A program made the translations under genes and the position numbers. Below, piece by piece: positions 1-5,940 of a stretch of DNA of 9,526 nucleotides. The notes below the pieces were generated by a model that was not told the DNA's origin, did not search any database, and saw only the letters and a list, made by a program, of their open reading frames with translations. The stretch comes from Methanobacteriota archaeon (GTDB lineage Archaea; Thermoplasmatota; Thermoplasmata; RBG-16-68-12): NCBI GenBank assembly GCA_005878515.1, contig VBLZ01000007.1, positions 1-9,526 on the forward strand, in the 5' to 3' direction. The stretch's first letter is position 1; every line of letters begins with the position of its first letter.

Positions 1-2
1 AC

Positions 3-365
3 CTCGTCGGTCGCCGGATCGCGCTCCTAGGCTTGGCGTTCAAAGGGAACACCGATGACGTACGCGAGAGCCGGGCCGTGCCAATCGCCCGGGAGCTCAT
101 CGCGAAGGGCGCGATTGTCGCCGGCTACGATCCCGCGGCGATGAAAGGCTTCTCCAAGCTCGTCCCCGAGGTCCACCTCGTGAATAGCGTCGAGGAGGCC
201 TTGAAAGGGGCCGACGGCTGCATCCTCCAGGCGGATTGGCCCGCGTTCTCAGGGCTCACTGCGAAGGATTTTAGGGGCCTCATGGCGAACCCCGTCGTCG
301 TGGACGGCCGGCGGATTCTGGACCCGAAGAAGATGCGCGACGTCCGGTTCCACCGCATCGGGTGA
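3..365 (+). CDS. ugd: UDP-glucose 6-dehydrogenase, C-terminal part (5' end outside window)
   Basis: This is the last 120 residues of a nucleotide-sugar dehydrogenase; the reading frame is open to the left edge, so the NAD-binding and catalytic-Cys domains lie upstream of the window. The visible part is the UDP-binding C-terminal domain. It shows the signature GLAFKGNTDDVRES (residues 10-23 of the visible part), a second Rossmann strand ending in YDP (42-44), an acidic-amide region QADWPAF, and VVDGRRILDP (99-108), with the usual short tail ending HRIG. In the family, UDP-glucose is oxidised twice with NAD+ to UDP-glucuronate in the cytoplasm. A UDP-ManNAc or other UDP-sugar dehydrogenase is possible, but the GalU and UDP-glucuronate decarboxylase genes next door favour UDP-glucose. 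The gene converges on the minus-strand epimerase gene with 33 bases between the stops. An internal TTG at 33 is not a start because the domain begins before it. Confidence 0.85.
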   Translation, partial: LVGRRIALLGLAFKGNTDDVRESRAVPIARELIAKGAIVAGYDPAAMKGFSKLVPEVHLVNSVEEALKGADGCILQADWPAFSGLTAKDFRGLMANPVVVDGRRILDPKKMRDVRFHRIG

Positions 366-398
366 AGGACCGCATCCCTCGAGCGGATCCGCAGGCGA

Positions 399-1517
399 TC
401 AGCCTTCGAGCAACCCTTTCTTGTTGAGTTCGTCGTACGCTTGCGTGAAGCCGTCGCGGGCGCTCGTCTTCTGGCCCCACTCCACGAGCTCTCGCATGCC
501 GTCCCCGAACGAGATCGCCGGCTCGTAGCCGAGGAGCCGCCGGGCGAGGGAGATATCGGCGAAGCAATGACGGACGTCCCCGGCGCGGAACCGGTTCTCG
601 ATCGAAGGCCGAAGCGGGCTCCGGTAGAGCCGCAGGAGAACCTGGGCCACGTCCAAGATCGACGTGGCCGTGCCCGTGCCAACGTTGACGGCCCGGTAGT
701 CGGCGCCGCCCCCCTCGATCGCGAGGAGACACGAACGGACCACATCATGGACGGACACGAAGTCTCGGCTCTGGTGGCCGTCCTCGAAGACCACCGGGGG
801 TTGGCCGTTCTTGATGCGGCTCTGGAAGATGGCCGCGACCCCGGTGTACGGATTGTCCAAGCTCTGTCGGGGTCCGTAGACGTTGAAGAAGCGCAACGCG
901 ACGGTGGGGATGCCGTACGCCCGTCCCGTGATCAAACACAGCTCCTCCTGGTCCCGCTTCGTGACCGCGTACACGCTGTTCGTCTGGAGCGGCTTCGTCT
1001 CCGGCGTCGCGACGGGCGCGAGGCTCGTCCCGCAGTCTGGGCAGTGCGTCCCCCAGTCCTTCCGCGCGAGTTGCGCCGCGTCCCGGAGCGGGGGTGCAAC
1101 CGGACCGTGGGTCGGGCAGGTGTACGCGCCTTCGCCGTAGATCGACATCGAGGAGGCGACGAGGAGCTTCTTCACGCCATGTTTCCCTTCGACGAGGGCC
1201 TGGAGAAGCCGGGCCGTCCCGCCGACGTTCGCATCGACGTAGCGGTTGGGCTGGTACATGCTCTGTCCGACACCCACCATCGCGGCGAGGTGGACGATAA
1301 CCTCGACGTCCGCGAGGGCGCCTTCAAAGAGGTCCGGATCTCGGACGTCCTTGAAGGCGTAGTGCGCTTTCGCGTTCAGGTAGTCCGGCTTCGCTTTGTG
1401 GACCTGCGGTTCCAAATTGTCGATGACGTCCACCCGGTGACCCTGGGCGACGAGCGCGTCGACGAGGTGACTGCCGATGAAGCCCGCACCGCCCGTGACG
1501 AGGATCCGTTTCGTCAT
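399..1517 (-). CDS. NAD-dependent SDR epimerase with Cys/His insert (dTDP-L-rhamnose 4-epimerase-like)
   Basis: An extended short-chain dehydrogenase of 372 aa. The NAD(P)-binding GGAGFIG is at residues 9-15, the catalytic Ser region SSMSIYG at 122-128, and the catalytic pair Y183-x3-K187 follows; RFFNVYGPRQ (209-218) and RDFVSVHDV (251-259) are substrate-domain motifs. Between the Ser and Tyr motifs sits an insert of about 40 residues with C134-x2-H137 and C159-x2-C162, the pattern of a zinc ribbon. From memory, proteins annotated as dTDP-L-rhamnose 4-epimerase or generic epimerase/dehydratase, mainly in high-GC bacteria, have this same insert; I could not verify this. Substrate is therefore uncertain: dTDP-rhamnose by similarity, or a UDP-sugar by context, as it follows the UDP-glucuronate decarboxylase-type gene. 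The start is the ATG at 1517. It overlaps the preceding stop as ATGA, and a GAGGAAAGG ribosome site lies just upstream. The in-frame upstream extension to 1598 only reads through the neighbour gene. Confidence 0.87.
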   Translation of the reverse strand: MTKRILVTGGAGFIGSHLVDALVAQGHRVDVIDNLEPQVHKAKPDYLNAKAHYAFKDVRDPDLFEGALADVEVIVHLAAMVGVGQSMYQPNRYVDANVGGTARLLQALVEGKHGVKKLLVASSMSIYGEGAYTCPTHGPVAPPLRDAAQLARKDWGTHCPDCGTSLAPVATPETKPLQTNSVYAVTKRDQEELCLITGRAYGIPTVALRFFNVYGPRQSLDNPYTGVAAIFQSRIKNGQPPVVFEDGHQSRDFVSVHDVVRSCLLAIEGGGADYRAVNVGTGTATSILDVAQVLLRLYRSPLRPSIENRFRAGDVRHCFADISLARRLLGYEPAISFGDGMRELVEWGQKTSARDGFTQAYDELNKKGLLEG

Positions 1518-2464
1518 GTTCCTTTCCTCGCGATCTGCTCCCGGAACGAGTCGATCGTGCGCCGAAGCCCGTCCTCCAGGGAGACCTTGGGTTCCCACCC
1601 GAACACCGTTCGCGCCTTTCGGATGTCCGGGCAGCGGACCTTTGGGTCTTCCGGCGGGAGCGGCTTGTGGACGATGCCGACGTGCCGGCCGGCGATCTTC
1701 TGCACGACCTCCGCGAGTTCGTTCAGCGACCGCTCATCGGGGTTGCCCAAGTTCACGGGCCCCTCGACCGCGTCCGCCGTGAGGAGACGCCAAACGCCTT
1801 CGACGAGATCGTCCACGTAGCAAAAGGACCGCGTCTGGGACCCGTCGCCGTAGACGGTGAGGGGCTCGCCGCGCAGGGCCTGGCCCACGAAGTTTGGGAT
1901 CGCGCGGCCGTCGCCCAGGCGCATCCGGGGCCCGTAGGTGTTGAAGATCCGCGCGATGCGCACGTCGATCCCATGCTGGTGGTGATAGGCCATCGCCATG
2001 GCCTCGGCGAAGCGCTTCCCTTCATCGTAGACGGATCGCGGTCCGACCGGGTCCACGTGACCCCAGTATGTCTCCGGTTGGGGGTTCACCTCCGGATCTC
2101 CGTACACCTCCGACGTGGACGCGAGAAGGTACCGAGCCCGTTTCGCTTTGGCCACGCCGAGCGTCTTGTGCGAGCCGAGGGCGTTGGCTTTCAGCGTCTG
2201 GATGCCGAACTTCGCGTAGTCGACGGGGCTCGCCGCGGACGCGAAGTGGAGGACGAAATCGACCTTGCCGGGAATCCTCATCTCTTCCGTGACGTCTTGC
2301 CGGACGAACGTGAAGTTCGGATGCTTCTTGAACGCCGCGAGGTTGTCGCGCGAGCCGGTGAGGAAGTTGTCGACGGCGACCACCTTGTGGTTCTCGGCCA
2401 GGAGACGCTCGCACAGATGGCTGCCCAGGAAGCCCGCTCCCCCCGTGACGACGGACCTAGGCAA
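1514..2464 (-). CDS. uxs: UDP-glucuronate decarboxylase (UDP-xylose synthase)-type SDR
   Basis: A 316-aa extended SDR. GGAGFLG (8-14) binds NAD. STSEVYGDP (116-124) carries the catalytic Thr/Ser and Glu, Y146-x3-K150 the catalytic Tyr and Lys. The stretch NPQPETYWGHVDPVGPRSVY (127-146) is the hallmark of UDP-glucuronate decarboxylases, where Glu takes part in catalysis, and DPKVRCPDI (273-281) supplies the conserved Arg near the substrate. Family chemistry is UDP-glucuronate to UDP-xylose plus CO2 via a 4-keto intermediate, using bound NAD. The length fits the soluble, membrane-anchor-free prokaryotic form. The start is TTG at 2464: no other start codon lies before the Rossmann motif, and a GGAG sits 10 bases upstream. 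The gene overlaps galU by 8 bases and the next epimerase by 4 bases, so the three are one operon. A dTDP-glucose dehydratase is unlikely because the YWG-PxGPRS motif is present. Confidence 0.88.
   Translation of the reverse strand: MPRSVVTGGAGFLGSHLCERLLAENHKVVAVDNFLTGSRDNLAAFKKHPNFTFVRQDVTEEMRIPGKVDFVLHFASAASPVDYAKFGIQTLKANALGSHKTLGVAKAKRARYLLASTSEVYGDPEVNPQPETYWGHVDPVGPRSVYDEGKRFAEAMAMAYHHQHGIDVRIARIFNTYGPRMRLGDGRAIPNFVGQALRGEPLTVYGDGSQTRSFCYVDDLVEGVWRLLTADAVEGPVNLGNPDERSLNELAEVVQKIAGRHVGIVHKPLPPEDPKVRCPDIRKARTVFGWEPKVSLEDGLRRTIDSFREQIARKGT
1521..1529 (-). promoter_or_regulatory. Ribosome binding site deciding the epimerase start
   Basis: Reading the minus strand, GAGGAAAGG lies a few bases before the ATG at 1517. 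It is inside the end of the preceding gene and supports the short start, with translation coupled through the ATGA overlap, over the longer in-frame ORF that begins at 1598. Confidence 0.6.
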
Positions 2465-3320
2465 CGTCGACCAGCTCCTTCAGGAACGCCTCGGCCGCGC
2501 CGCGCATGTCTGGATGGCGCAGGGTGAGCTCCACGTGCGCACGGAACCAGTCCATCTTCGTCCCGATATCGTACCGACGGCCGGCGAACCGATAGGCGTA
2601 GATCGGCTCCCGGTGGAGCAGGAGCCGAAGGGCGTCCGTCAGTTGGATCTCGCCGTTCTTCCCGGGCTTCGTCTCTCGGATCGCGGCGAACACCAGCGGC
2701 GTCAGGATGTACGTGCCGGAGATGCCCAGCCGCGACGGGGCTTCCGCCGGGGACGGCTTTTCCACGAGATCGGCCACCTCGAAGGTGCGGTCGTCCACGG
2801 CCTTGCCCGGAGCGACGATGCCGTAGTCGGAGATCTTCTCCTGGCGAACCTCTTCGACCGCGATCACCGGATGGCCACGCTTGCCGTAGACGTCCCAGAG
2901 TTGCTTCGCGACGGGCGGGTCGGCCACGTTGATCGTGTCGCCGAGGATCACGAGGAAGGGTTCACCGCCGACATGCTTCTCGGCCTGCAGGATCGCGTCG
3001 CCGAGGCCGCGCGGCTCCTTCTGGCGCACGAAGTGAAAGTGGGCCTTCGAGGTGAGCGCCTCCAGGTCTTTGTACGCCTGGTCCGTCGGCGCGTCCTTGC
3101 GAACGGCGTCCCACTTCGGCGACGCGTCGAAGTAGTCCTCGATCGCTCGCTTCTCCCGTCCGGTGACAATCAGAATATCCGTGACGCCGGAGGCGACGGC
3201 CTCTGCGACCACCCAGTGAATGGCGGGTCGGTCTACGACCGGGAGCATCTCCTTCGGTTGCTCTTTCGTGAGCGGGAGGAATCGGGTCCCGAGGCCCGCG
3301 GCCGGGATGACGGCCTTCAC
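2457..3320 (-). CDS. galU: UTP-glucose-1-phosphate uridylyltransferase (GalU-type)
   Basis: A 287-aa nucleotidyltransferase that makes UDP-glucose from UTP and glucose-1-phosphate in the cytoplasm. The N-terminal signature GLGTRFLPLTK (9-19) followed by PKEMLPVVDRP (22-32) is the nucleotide-binding loop of the GalU family. Next come RQKEPRGLGDAILQAE (99-114), ILGDT (125-129) at the metal site, VEKPSP (186-191), SGTYILTP (201-208), GEIQLTDALR (223-232) and RRYDIGTK (248-255). Length matches bacterial and archaeal GalU. The start is GTG at 3320, directly before the first beta strand; the longer frame to 3410 is Arg/Pro-rich and not family-like. A TATA-like box lies about 26 bases upstream of the GTG, so the transcript is probably leaderless. 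It heads the operon with the decarboxylase and epimerase and feeds them, together with the dehydrogenase at 3-365. A glucose-1-P thymidylyltransferase is excluded by the GalU-specific PKEMLP/VVDRP and TD-ALR motifs. Confidence 0.92.
   Translation of the reverse strand: MKAVIPAAGLGTRFLPLTKEQPKEMLPVVDRPAIHWVVAEAVASGVTDILIVTGREKRAIEDYFDASPKWDAVRKDAPTDQAYKDLEALTSKAHFHFVRQKEPRGLGDAILQAEKHVGGEPFLVILGDTINVADPPVAKQLWDVYGKRGHPVIAVEEVRQEKISDYGIVAPGKAVDDRTFEVADLVEKPSPAEAPSRLGISGTYILTPLVFAAIRETKPGKNGEIQLTDALRLLLHREPIYAYRFAGRRYDIGTKMDWFRAHVELTLRHPDMRGAAEAFLKELVDVA
2474..2480 (-). promoter_or_regulatory. Ribosome binding site for the TTG start
   Basis: Minus-strand AAGGAGC inside the end of galU, with its GGAG ten bases before the TTG at 2464. 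It supports TTG initiation for the decarboxylase, which has no ATG or GTG alternative before its NAD-binding motif. Confidence 0.5.
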
Positions 3321-3425
3321 GGGCGGCCGAACCCGCGGGCGTGCATAAACTCTTCTCGACCGTGAATGTCTCCGCTCGGATTGCGGCCCGCCACAGGGCG
3401 CTCTGTGCATGGGTCGCTCGACCGC
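3321..3425. other. Intergenic region between the membrane GT2 gene and galU
   Basis: This 105-base gap between two minus-strand genes holds the galU promoter. Nearer the GT2 stop, at 3392-3407, is a short inverted repeat: CACAG, six-base loop, CTGTG. No T-tract follows it on the minus strand, so I do not call it a terminator. No small ORF with a convincing start was seen. Confidence 0.45.
3342..3358 (-). promoter_or_regulatory. Archaeal-type promoter of galU (BRE + TATA box)
   Basis: On the minus strand, a purine-rich CGAGAAGAG is followed by TTTATGCA. The TATA core is centred about 26 bases before the galU GTG, the distance from TATA to transcription start in archaea, which would make the mRNA start at or next to the start codon. 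The surrounding intergenic sequence is GC-rich. Confidence 0.5.
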
Positions 3426-4376
3426 TCAGAACCGGAAGTGAGCGGACCCCTTGATCAGACGATCGATCCATCCCGCGGTGTAGCCAACCATGCGAGAGAG
3501 ATCCCACGCGATCACGACGAGAATGGCGTAGGGGACGAAGGACCACAACCCCGCCCGGGCGACCTTGCGGACCCGAAATCCAGCGTACAGGGACGCCCCG
3601 CCGAGCAGGAGAATCCAAAGGGGCCACCAGAACATCCCGGCGATCAGCAGGAGGACCACGATCCCATACATCGCGAACAATGCGGCGTAGCGTGTTCCTC
3701 GGAACAGGAAAATCGCAGCCTGCCCGTCGCCCACCGCATACTTGCGGTGTTGGCGATACACCATCCGCGCCGAGTCGGCCGGTCGCCAACGGACCACGGC
3801 ATCGGGGACAAAGCCCTTCCGGGGGCGAAGTCGCTCGACCGCCAGATCGAAGATCGTGTCCTCGTTTCCCGCGAAAGCCTCCGGATATCCGCCGGCCCGG
3901 GCCCAGACGGAGTGCGTGAAGGCGAAGGACCGGCTGCTTGCCAGGAAGGTTGCGGGCCGCACCTGGTCTCGCGACCACTGAGTCAGGAGGCCGATCACAC
4001 GCTCGCGAGGGGAGTGAACGAACAGCTCGAACCAGCCGGCGACGATGTCGGCGTCGCCCCGTTCGATTGGCGCCACGATGCGTTCGAACCACGTCGGCTC
4101 GAGCACGCTCACGTCGGTGACCGCGATGACGTCTGCATTCGCCATTCGAACCGCCTCGTTCCGGCCTCGGGACCGGTTTCCGGAGACGACCGCCCATCGA
4201 AACGGGAGCGAGGTCTTTGCCGCGAAGTCTCGGAGGTGGTCCGCCGTGCGGTCCGTGGAGCCTCCGTCCGTCACGACGACCACATCCGGCCGAGCGGTCT
4301 GCCGCTCCAACGAAGCCAGGAATTCCGGGAGGCGAGCCTCCTCGTTCCGGACCGTGGCGATGATCGCGCGGCGCAC
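3426..4376 (-). CDS. GT2 family glycosyltransferase with C-terminal membrane segments
   Basis: A 316-aa GT-A glycosyltransferase that should transfer a sugar from a nucleotide sugar on the cytoplasmic face of the membrane. The fold starts with IIATVRNEEARLPEFLASLE (5-24) and VVVVTDGGSTDRT (32-44). VTDVS (86-90) sits where the metal-binding DxD is expected, in a degenerate form. GNEDTIFDL (170-178) carries the acidic pair of the acceptor site. RQHRKYAVGDG (208-218) resembles the Q/RxxRW region. Three hydrophobic segments follow at about 229-248, 250-266 and 279-298, so the enzyme is membrane-anchored. The acceptor is unknown; a lipid-linked oligosaccharide is a reasonable inference. The start is GTG at 4376. 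It lies about 25 bases after a TATA-like box and needs no leader; the ATG at 4386 is in another frame. It precedes the galU operon by 105 bases and is divergent from the other GT2 gene. Confidence 0.85.
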   Translation of the reverse strand: MRRAIIATVRNEEARLPEFLASLERQTARPDVVVVTDGGSTDRTADHLRDFAAKTSLPFRWAVVSGNRSRGRNEAVRMANADVIAVTDVSVLEPTWFERIVAPIERGDADIVAGWFELFVHSPRERVIGLLTQWSRDQVRPATFLASSRSFAFTHSVWARAGGYPEAFAGNEDTIFDLAVERLRPRKGFVPDAVVRWRPADSARMVYRQHRKYAVGDGQAAIFLFRGTRYAALFAMYGIVVLLLIAGMFWWPLWILLLGGASLYAGFRVRKVARAGLWSFVPYAILVVIAWDLSRMVGYTAGWIDRLIKGSAHFRF

Positions 4377-4397
4377 GAGCCCTCATCGCGACGTCGC

Positions 4398-4412
4398 CTT
4401 AAACGATTCTCC
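4398..4412 (-). promoter_or_regulatory. Archaeal-type promoter of the membrane GT2 gene, possibly bidirectional
   Basis: The minus strand reads GGAGAATCG then TTTAAGG, with the TATA core about 25 bases before the GTG at 4376, fitting a leaderless transcript. The plus strand reads CTTAAAC at the same place. A transcript starting about 25 bases downstream of it would carry a roughly 26-base leader ahead of the ATG at 4452, with GAGGGG at 4433-4438. One A/T-rich element may therefore serve both divergent genes; that second role is inference. Confidence 0.42.
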
Positions 4413-4451
4413 GGCGGAAGTCTGAAGTGAGCGAGGGGCGTGCGGCCAACG

Positions 4452-5294
4452 ATGCCCTCACCGAGCGTCCTCGTCCTCGTCCTCACCTACAACGCGGGTC
4501 CGCCGCTCGAGGCGTGCCTCACGTCCCTCCTGAGGACAACCTATCCGAATGCGCGGATCGTCGTCCTCGACAACGGTTCCACGGACGGTTCGGATCGGAT
4601 TCCCGATCGCCTCGGGATTCCTGTCCATCGCTTCGGGGAGAACCTGCTGTACTGCGGGGCGTACAACCGCGCGATCCGAGACATGCGGGCCGGCGCCGAC
4701 TTCGTCCTGCTCTCGAATCCCGACATCGTCGTGCCTCCGGGGACGATTGGGCGCATGGTCGGCTTGGCGGAGTCTGACCCGCGGATCGGGTTCGTCGGGC
4801 CGGTCCAGCGGCGGACAGATACGAAGGGCGTCCGTTCGGCGGGCGTTCGATGGCGTTGCGGCCGCCTGCCGGAGCATGCGCTCGTCCCGGGCGAGCCGAT
4901 CGATGCGGTCGAGGGAGCGTTCGTGCTGATCCGACGGGAGGTGTTCGACAAGGTAGGACTCTTGGACGAGGCGTTCGCAATCAATCTCGAGGACATTGAC
5001 TTTCAGCTGCGAGCTCGCCAGCATGGATATCGAAGCGCGATCGCCGCCGATGCCGAAATCTTGCACGAGCCACCCGGGACGACGCGGCGACTCAAGGGGG
5101 CGTATTACCAGACACGGAATGCGTTGATTCTTACGTCGCGGTACTGCGGGTCGGTCCCGCTGATCCGGCTCAAAGTCCGATTGTATCTGGAGGGGATCTC
5201 CGGAAAAATGCTAGGGCGGCCCCGAGCCACCTACGTTCTCGAGGGACTTCGGGACTTTCGGCAGGGTGTCGCTGGGATCAAGAAGTTCTCCTAG
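4452..5294 (+). CDS. GT2 family glycosyltransferase, rhamnosyltransferase-like
   Basis: A 280-aa soluble GT-A glycosyltransferase. VLVLVLTYNAGPPLEACLTS (6-25) and VVLDNGSTDGS (37-47) form the nucleotide-binding half. LLSNPDI (86-92) is the NPD variant of the metal-binding DxD. EGAFVLIRREVFDKVGLLDE (154-173) then NLEDIDFQLRARQHGYR (178-194) is the acceptor region with the catalytic acidic pair. This layout is typical of the GT2 subgroup annotated as rhamnosyltransferase (WbbL/RfbF-like), though the sugar cannot be read from sequence. YYQTRNALIL (218-227) is a common tail motif in these enzymes. No membrane segment is seen. An in-frame GTG at 4440 would add four residues; I prefer the ATG at 4452 because GAGGGG (4433-4438) lies upstream of it but would touch the GTG. 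Its 3' end overlaps the convergent methyltransferase gene by 17 bases. Confidence 0.87.
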   Translation: MPSPSVLVLVLTYNAGPPLEACLTSLLRTTYPNARIVVLDNGSTDGSDRIPDRLGIPVHRFGENLLYCGAYNRAIRDMRAGADFVLLSNPDIVVPPGTIGRMVGLAESDPRIGFVGPVQRRTDTKGVRSAGVRWRCGRLPEHALVPGEPIDAVEGAFVLIRREVFDKVGLLDEAFAINLEDIDFQLRARQHGYRSAIAADAEILHEPPGTTRRLKGAYYQTRNALILTSRYCGSVPLIRLKVRLYLEGISGKMLGRPRATYVLEGLRDFRQGVAGIKKFS

Positions 5295-5934
5295 GCGTCC
5301 CGACGAAGAAGAACTCCGTCGAGAGCAATCCTGGAAGCAACGAAGCAATCCGGTAATTCGCTCCGACGAAACGCGGCTTGAGGCGCAGCAACGGGACGTC
5401 GGGGACGACATCCGTCTCATCGATCTCAAGCCCTGCCTGCTCCAGCATGGCGCGGGCCGTGTCGCGCGTGTAAAAGCGGAGATGGGTCCGATCGAGGATT
5501 CCGCTGTCCTCGTACGCAAATCGACCCGCCAACAGGTGGAAGCGAACGGACCAATGGGCGACGTTGGGAATCGCCACAACAAACCGACCTCCCTCCCGCA
5601 GGAAGGGGAACAGACGACGGAGGGCCCCGACGGGATCCACGAGATGCTCGAGCACGTCAATCAGGAGAATCGCATCGAAGTTCGAAAGTGGCAGGGCCAA
5701 GGGCATCGTCGTCAAGTCTCCGACGAGGACGTCTTCGGCGAACCGCCTGGCCTGGTCCGCAGCGTCCGGCCGCACTTCGATGCCGGTAACTCGGCACCCC
5801 ATGGCGGCAATATGTTCCGTAAGAGCTCCGCTACTGCATCCGACTTCGAGCACGCGGTCGCCTCGACGCAGGTATGCGAGGGTGCGCATGTGGGCGCGGT
5901 GCGGGACCGGGTCGAAGATATCGTAGTGGGCCAC
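5278..5934 (-). CDS. Class I SAM-dependent methyltransferase
   Basis: A 218-aa Rossmann-fold methyltransferase. Motif I is VLEVGCSSG (28-36), the acidic residue binding the ribose of SAM is E53 in GIEVRPDA, GDL (72-74) follows, and DVLEHLVDP (93-101) is the motif after beta-4. AIPNVAHWSV (121-130) and GILDRTHLRFYT (145-156) are typical of the Methyltransf_11/23-like enzymes found in O-antigen and capsule clusters. Context suggests it methylates a sugar or the growing glycan, perhaps as a chain cap; that is inference, and UbiG-like small-molecule methyltransferases share the motifs. The start is GTG at 5934, with HYDIFDPVPH beginning the conserved part. The preceding glycosyltransferase gene stops only 6 bases upstream, so the two form an operon. 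The 3' end overlaps the opposite-strand GT2 gene by 17 bases. Confidence 0.87.
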   Translation of the reverse strand: MAHYDIFDPVPHRAHMRTLAYLRRGDRVLEVGCSSGALTEHIAAMGCRVTGIEVRPDAADQARRFAEDVLVGDLTTMPLALPLSNFDAILLIDVLEHLVDPVGALRRLFPFLREGGRFVVAIPNVAHWSVRFHLLAGRFAYEDSGILDRTHLRFYTRDTARAMLEQAGLEIDETDVVPDVPLLRLKPRFVGANYRIASLLPGLLSTEFFFVGTPRRTS

Positions 5935-5940
5935 CGGACG

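Noticed and set aside
383..392. 10-base perfect palindrome (GCGGATCCGC) between the convergent stops
   Set aside because: Too short and without a T-tract on either side; expected by chance in GC-rich DNA, so not called a terminator or operator.
1518..1598. 27-codon N-terminal extension of the epimerase
   Set aside because: It lies inside the decarboxylase gene, precedes the Rossmann motif too far, and a ribosome site with ATGA coupling supports 1517.
441..1820. 459-codon open frame on the plus strand, antisense to two SDR genes
   Set aside because: It crosses the junction of two well-supported minus-strand genes, is rich in Arg, Val and Asp in the way GC-rich antisense frames are, and shows no motif.
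3392..3407. Short hairpin (5-base stem) after the membrane GT2 stop
   Set aside because: Weak stem and no T-run on the minus strand; only mentioned in the intergenic entry.
3321..3410. 30-codon N-terminal extension of GalU
   Set aside because: Arg/Pro-rich, unlike the family, and it overlaps the TATA box placed for the GTG at 3320.
2962..4386. 474-codon open frame on the minus strand beginning with ATG at 4386
   Set aside because: It spans the membrane GT2 gene, the intergenic promoter and part of galU in another frame; composition is Arg/Gly/Pro-rich and no domain is visible.
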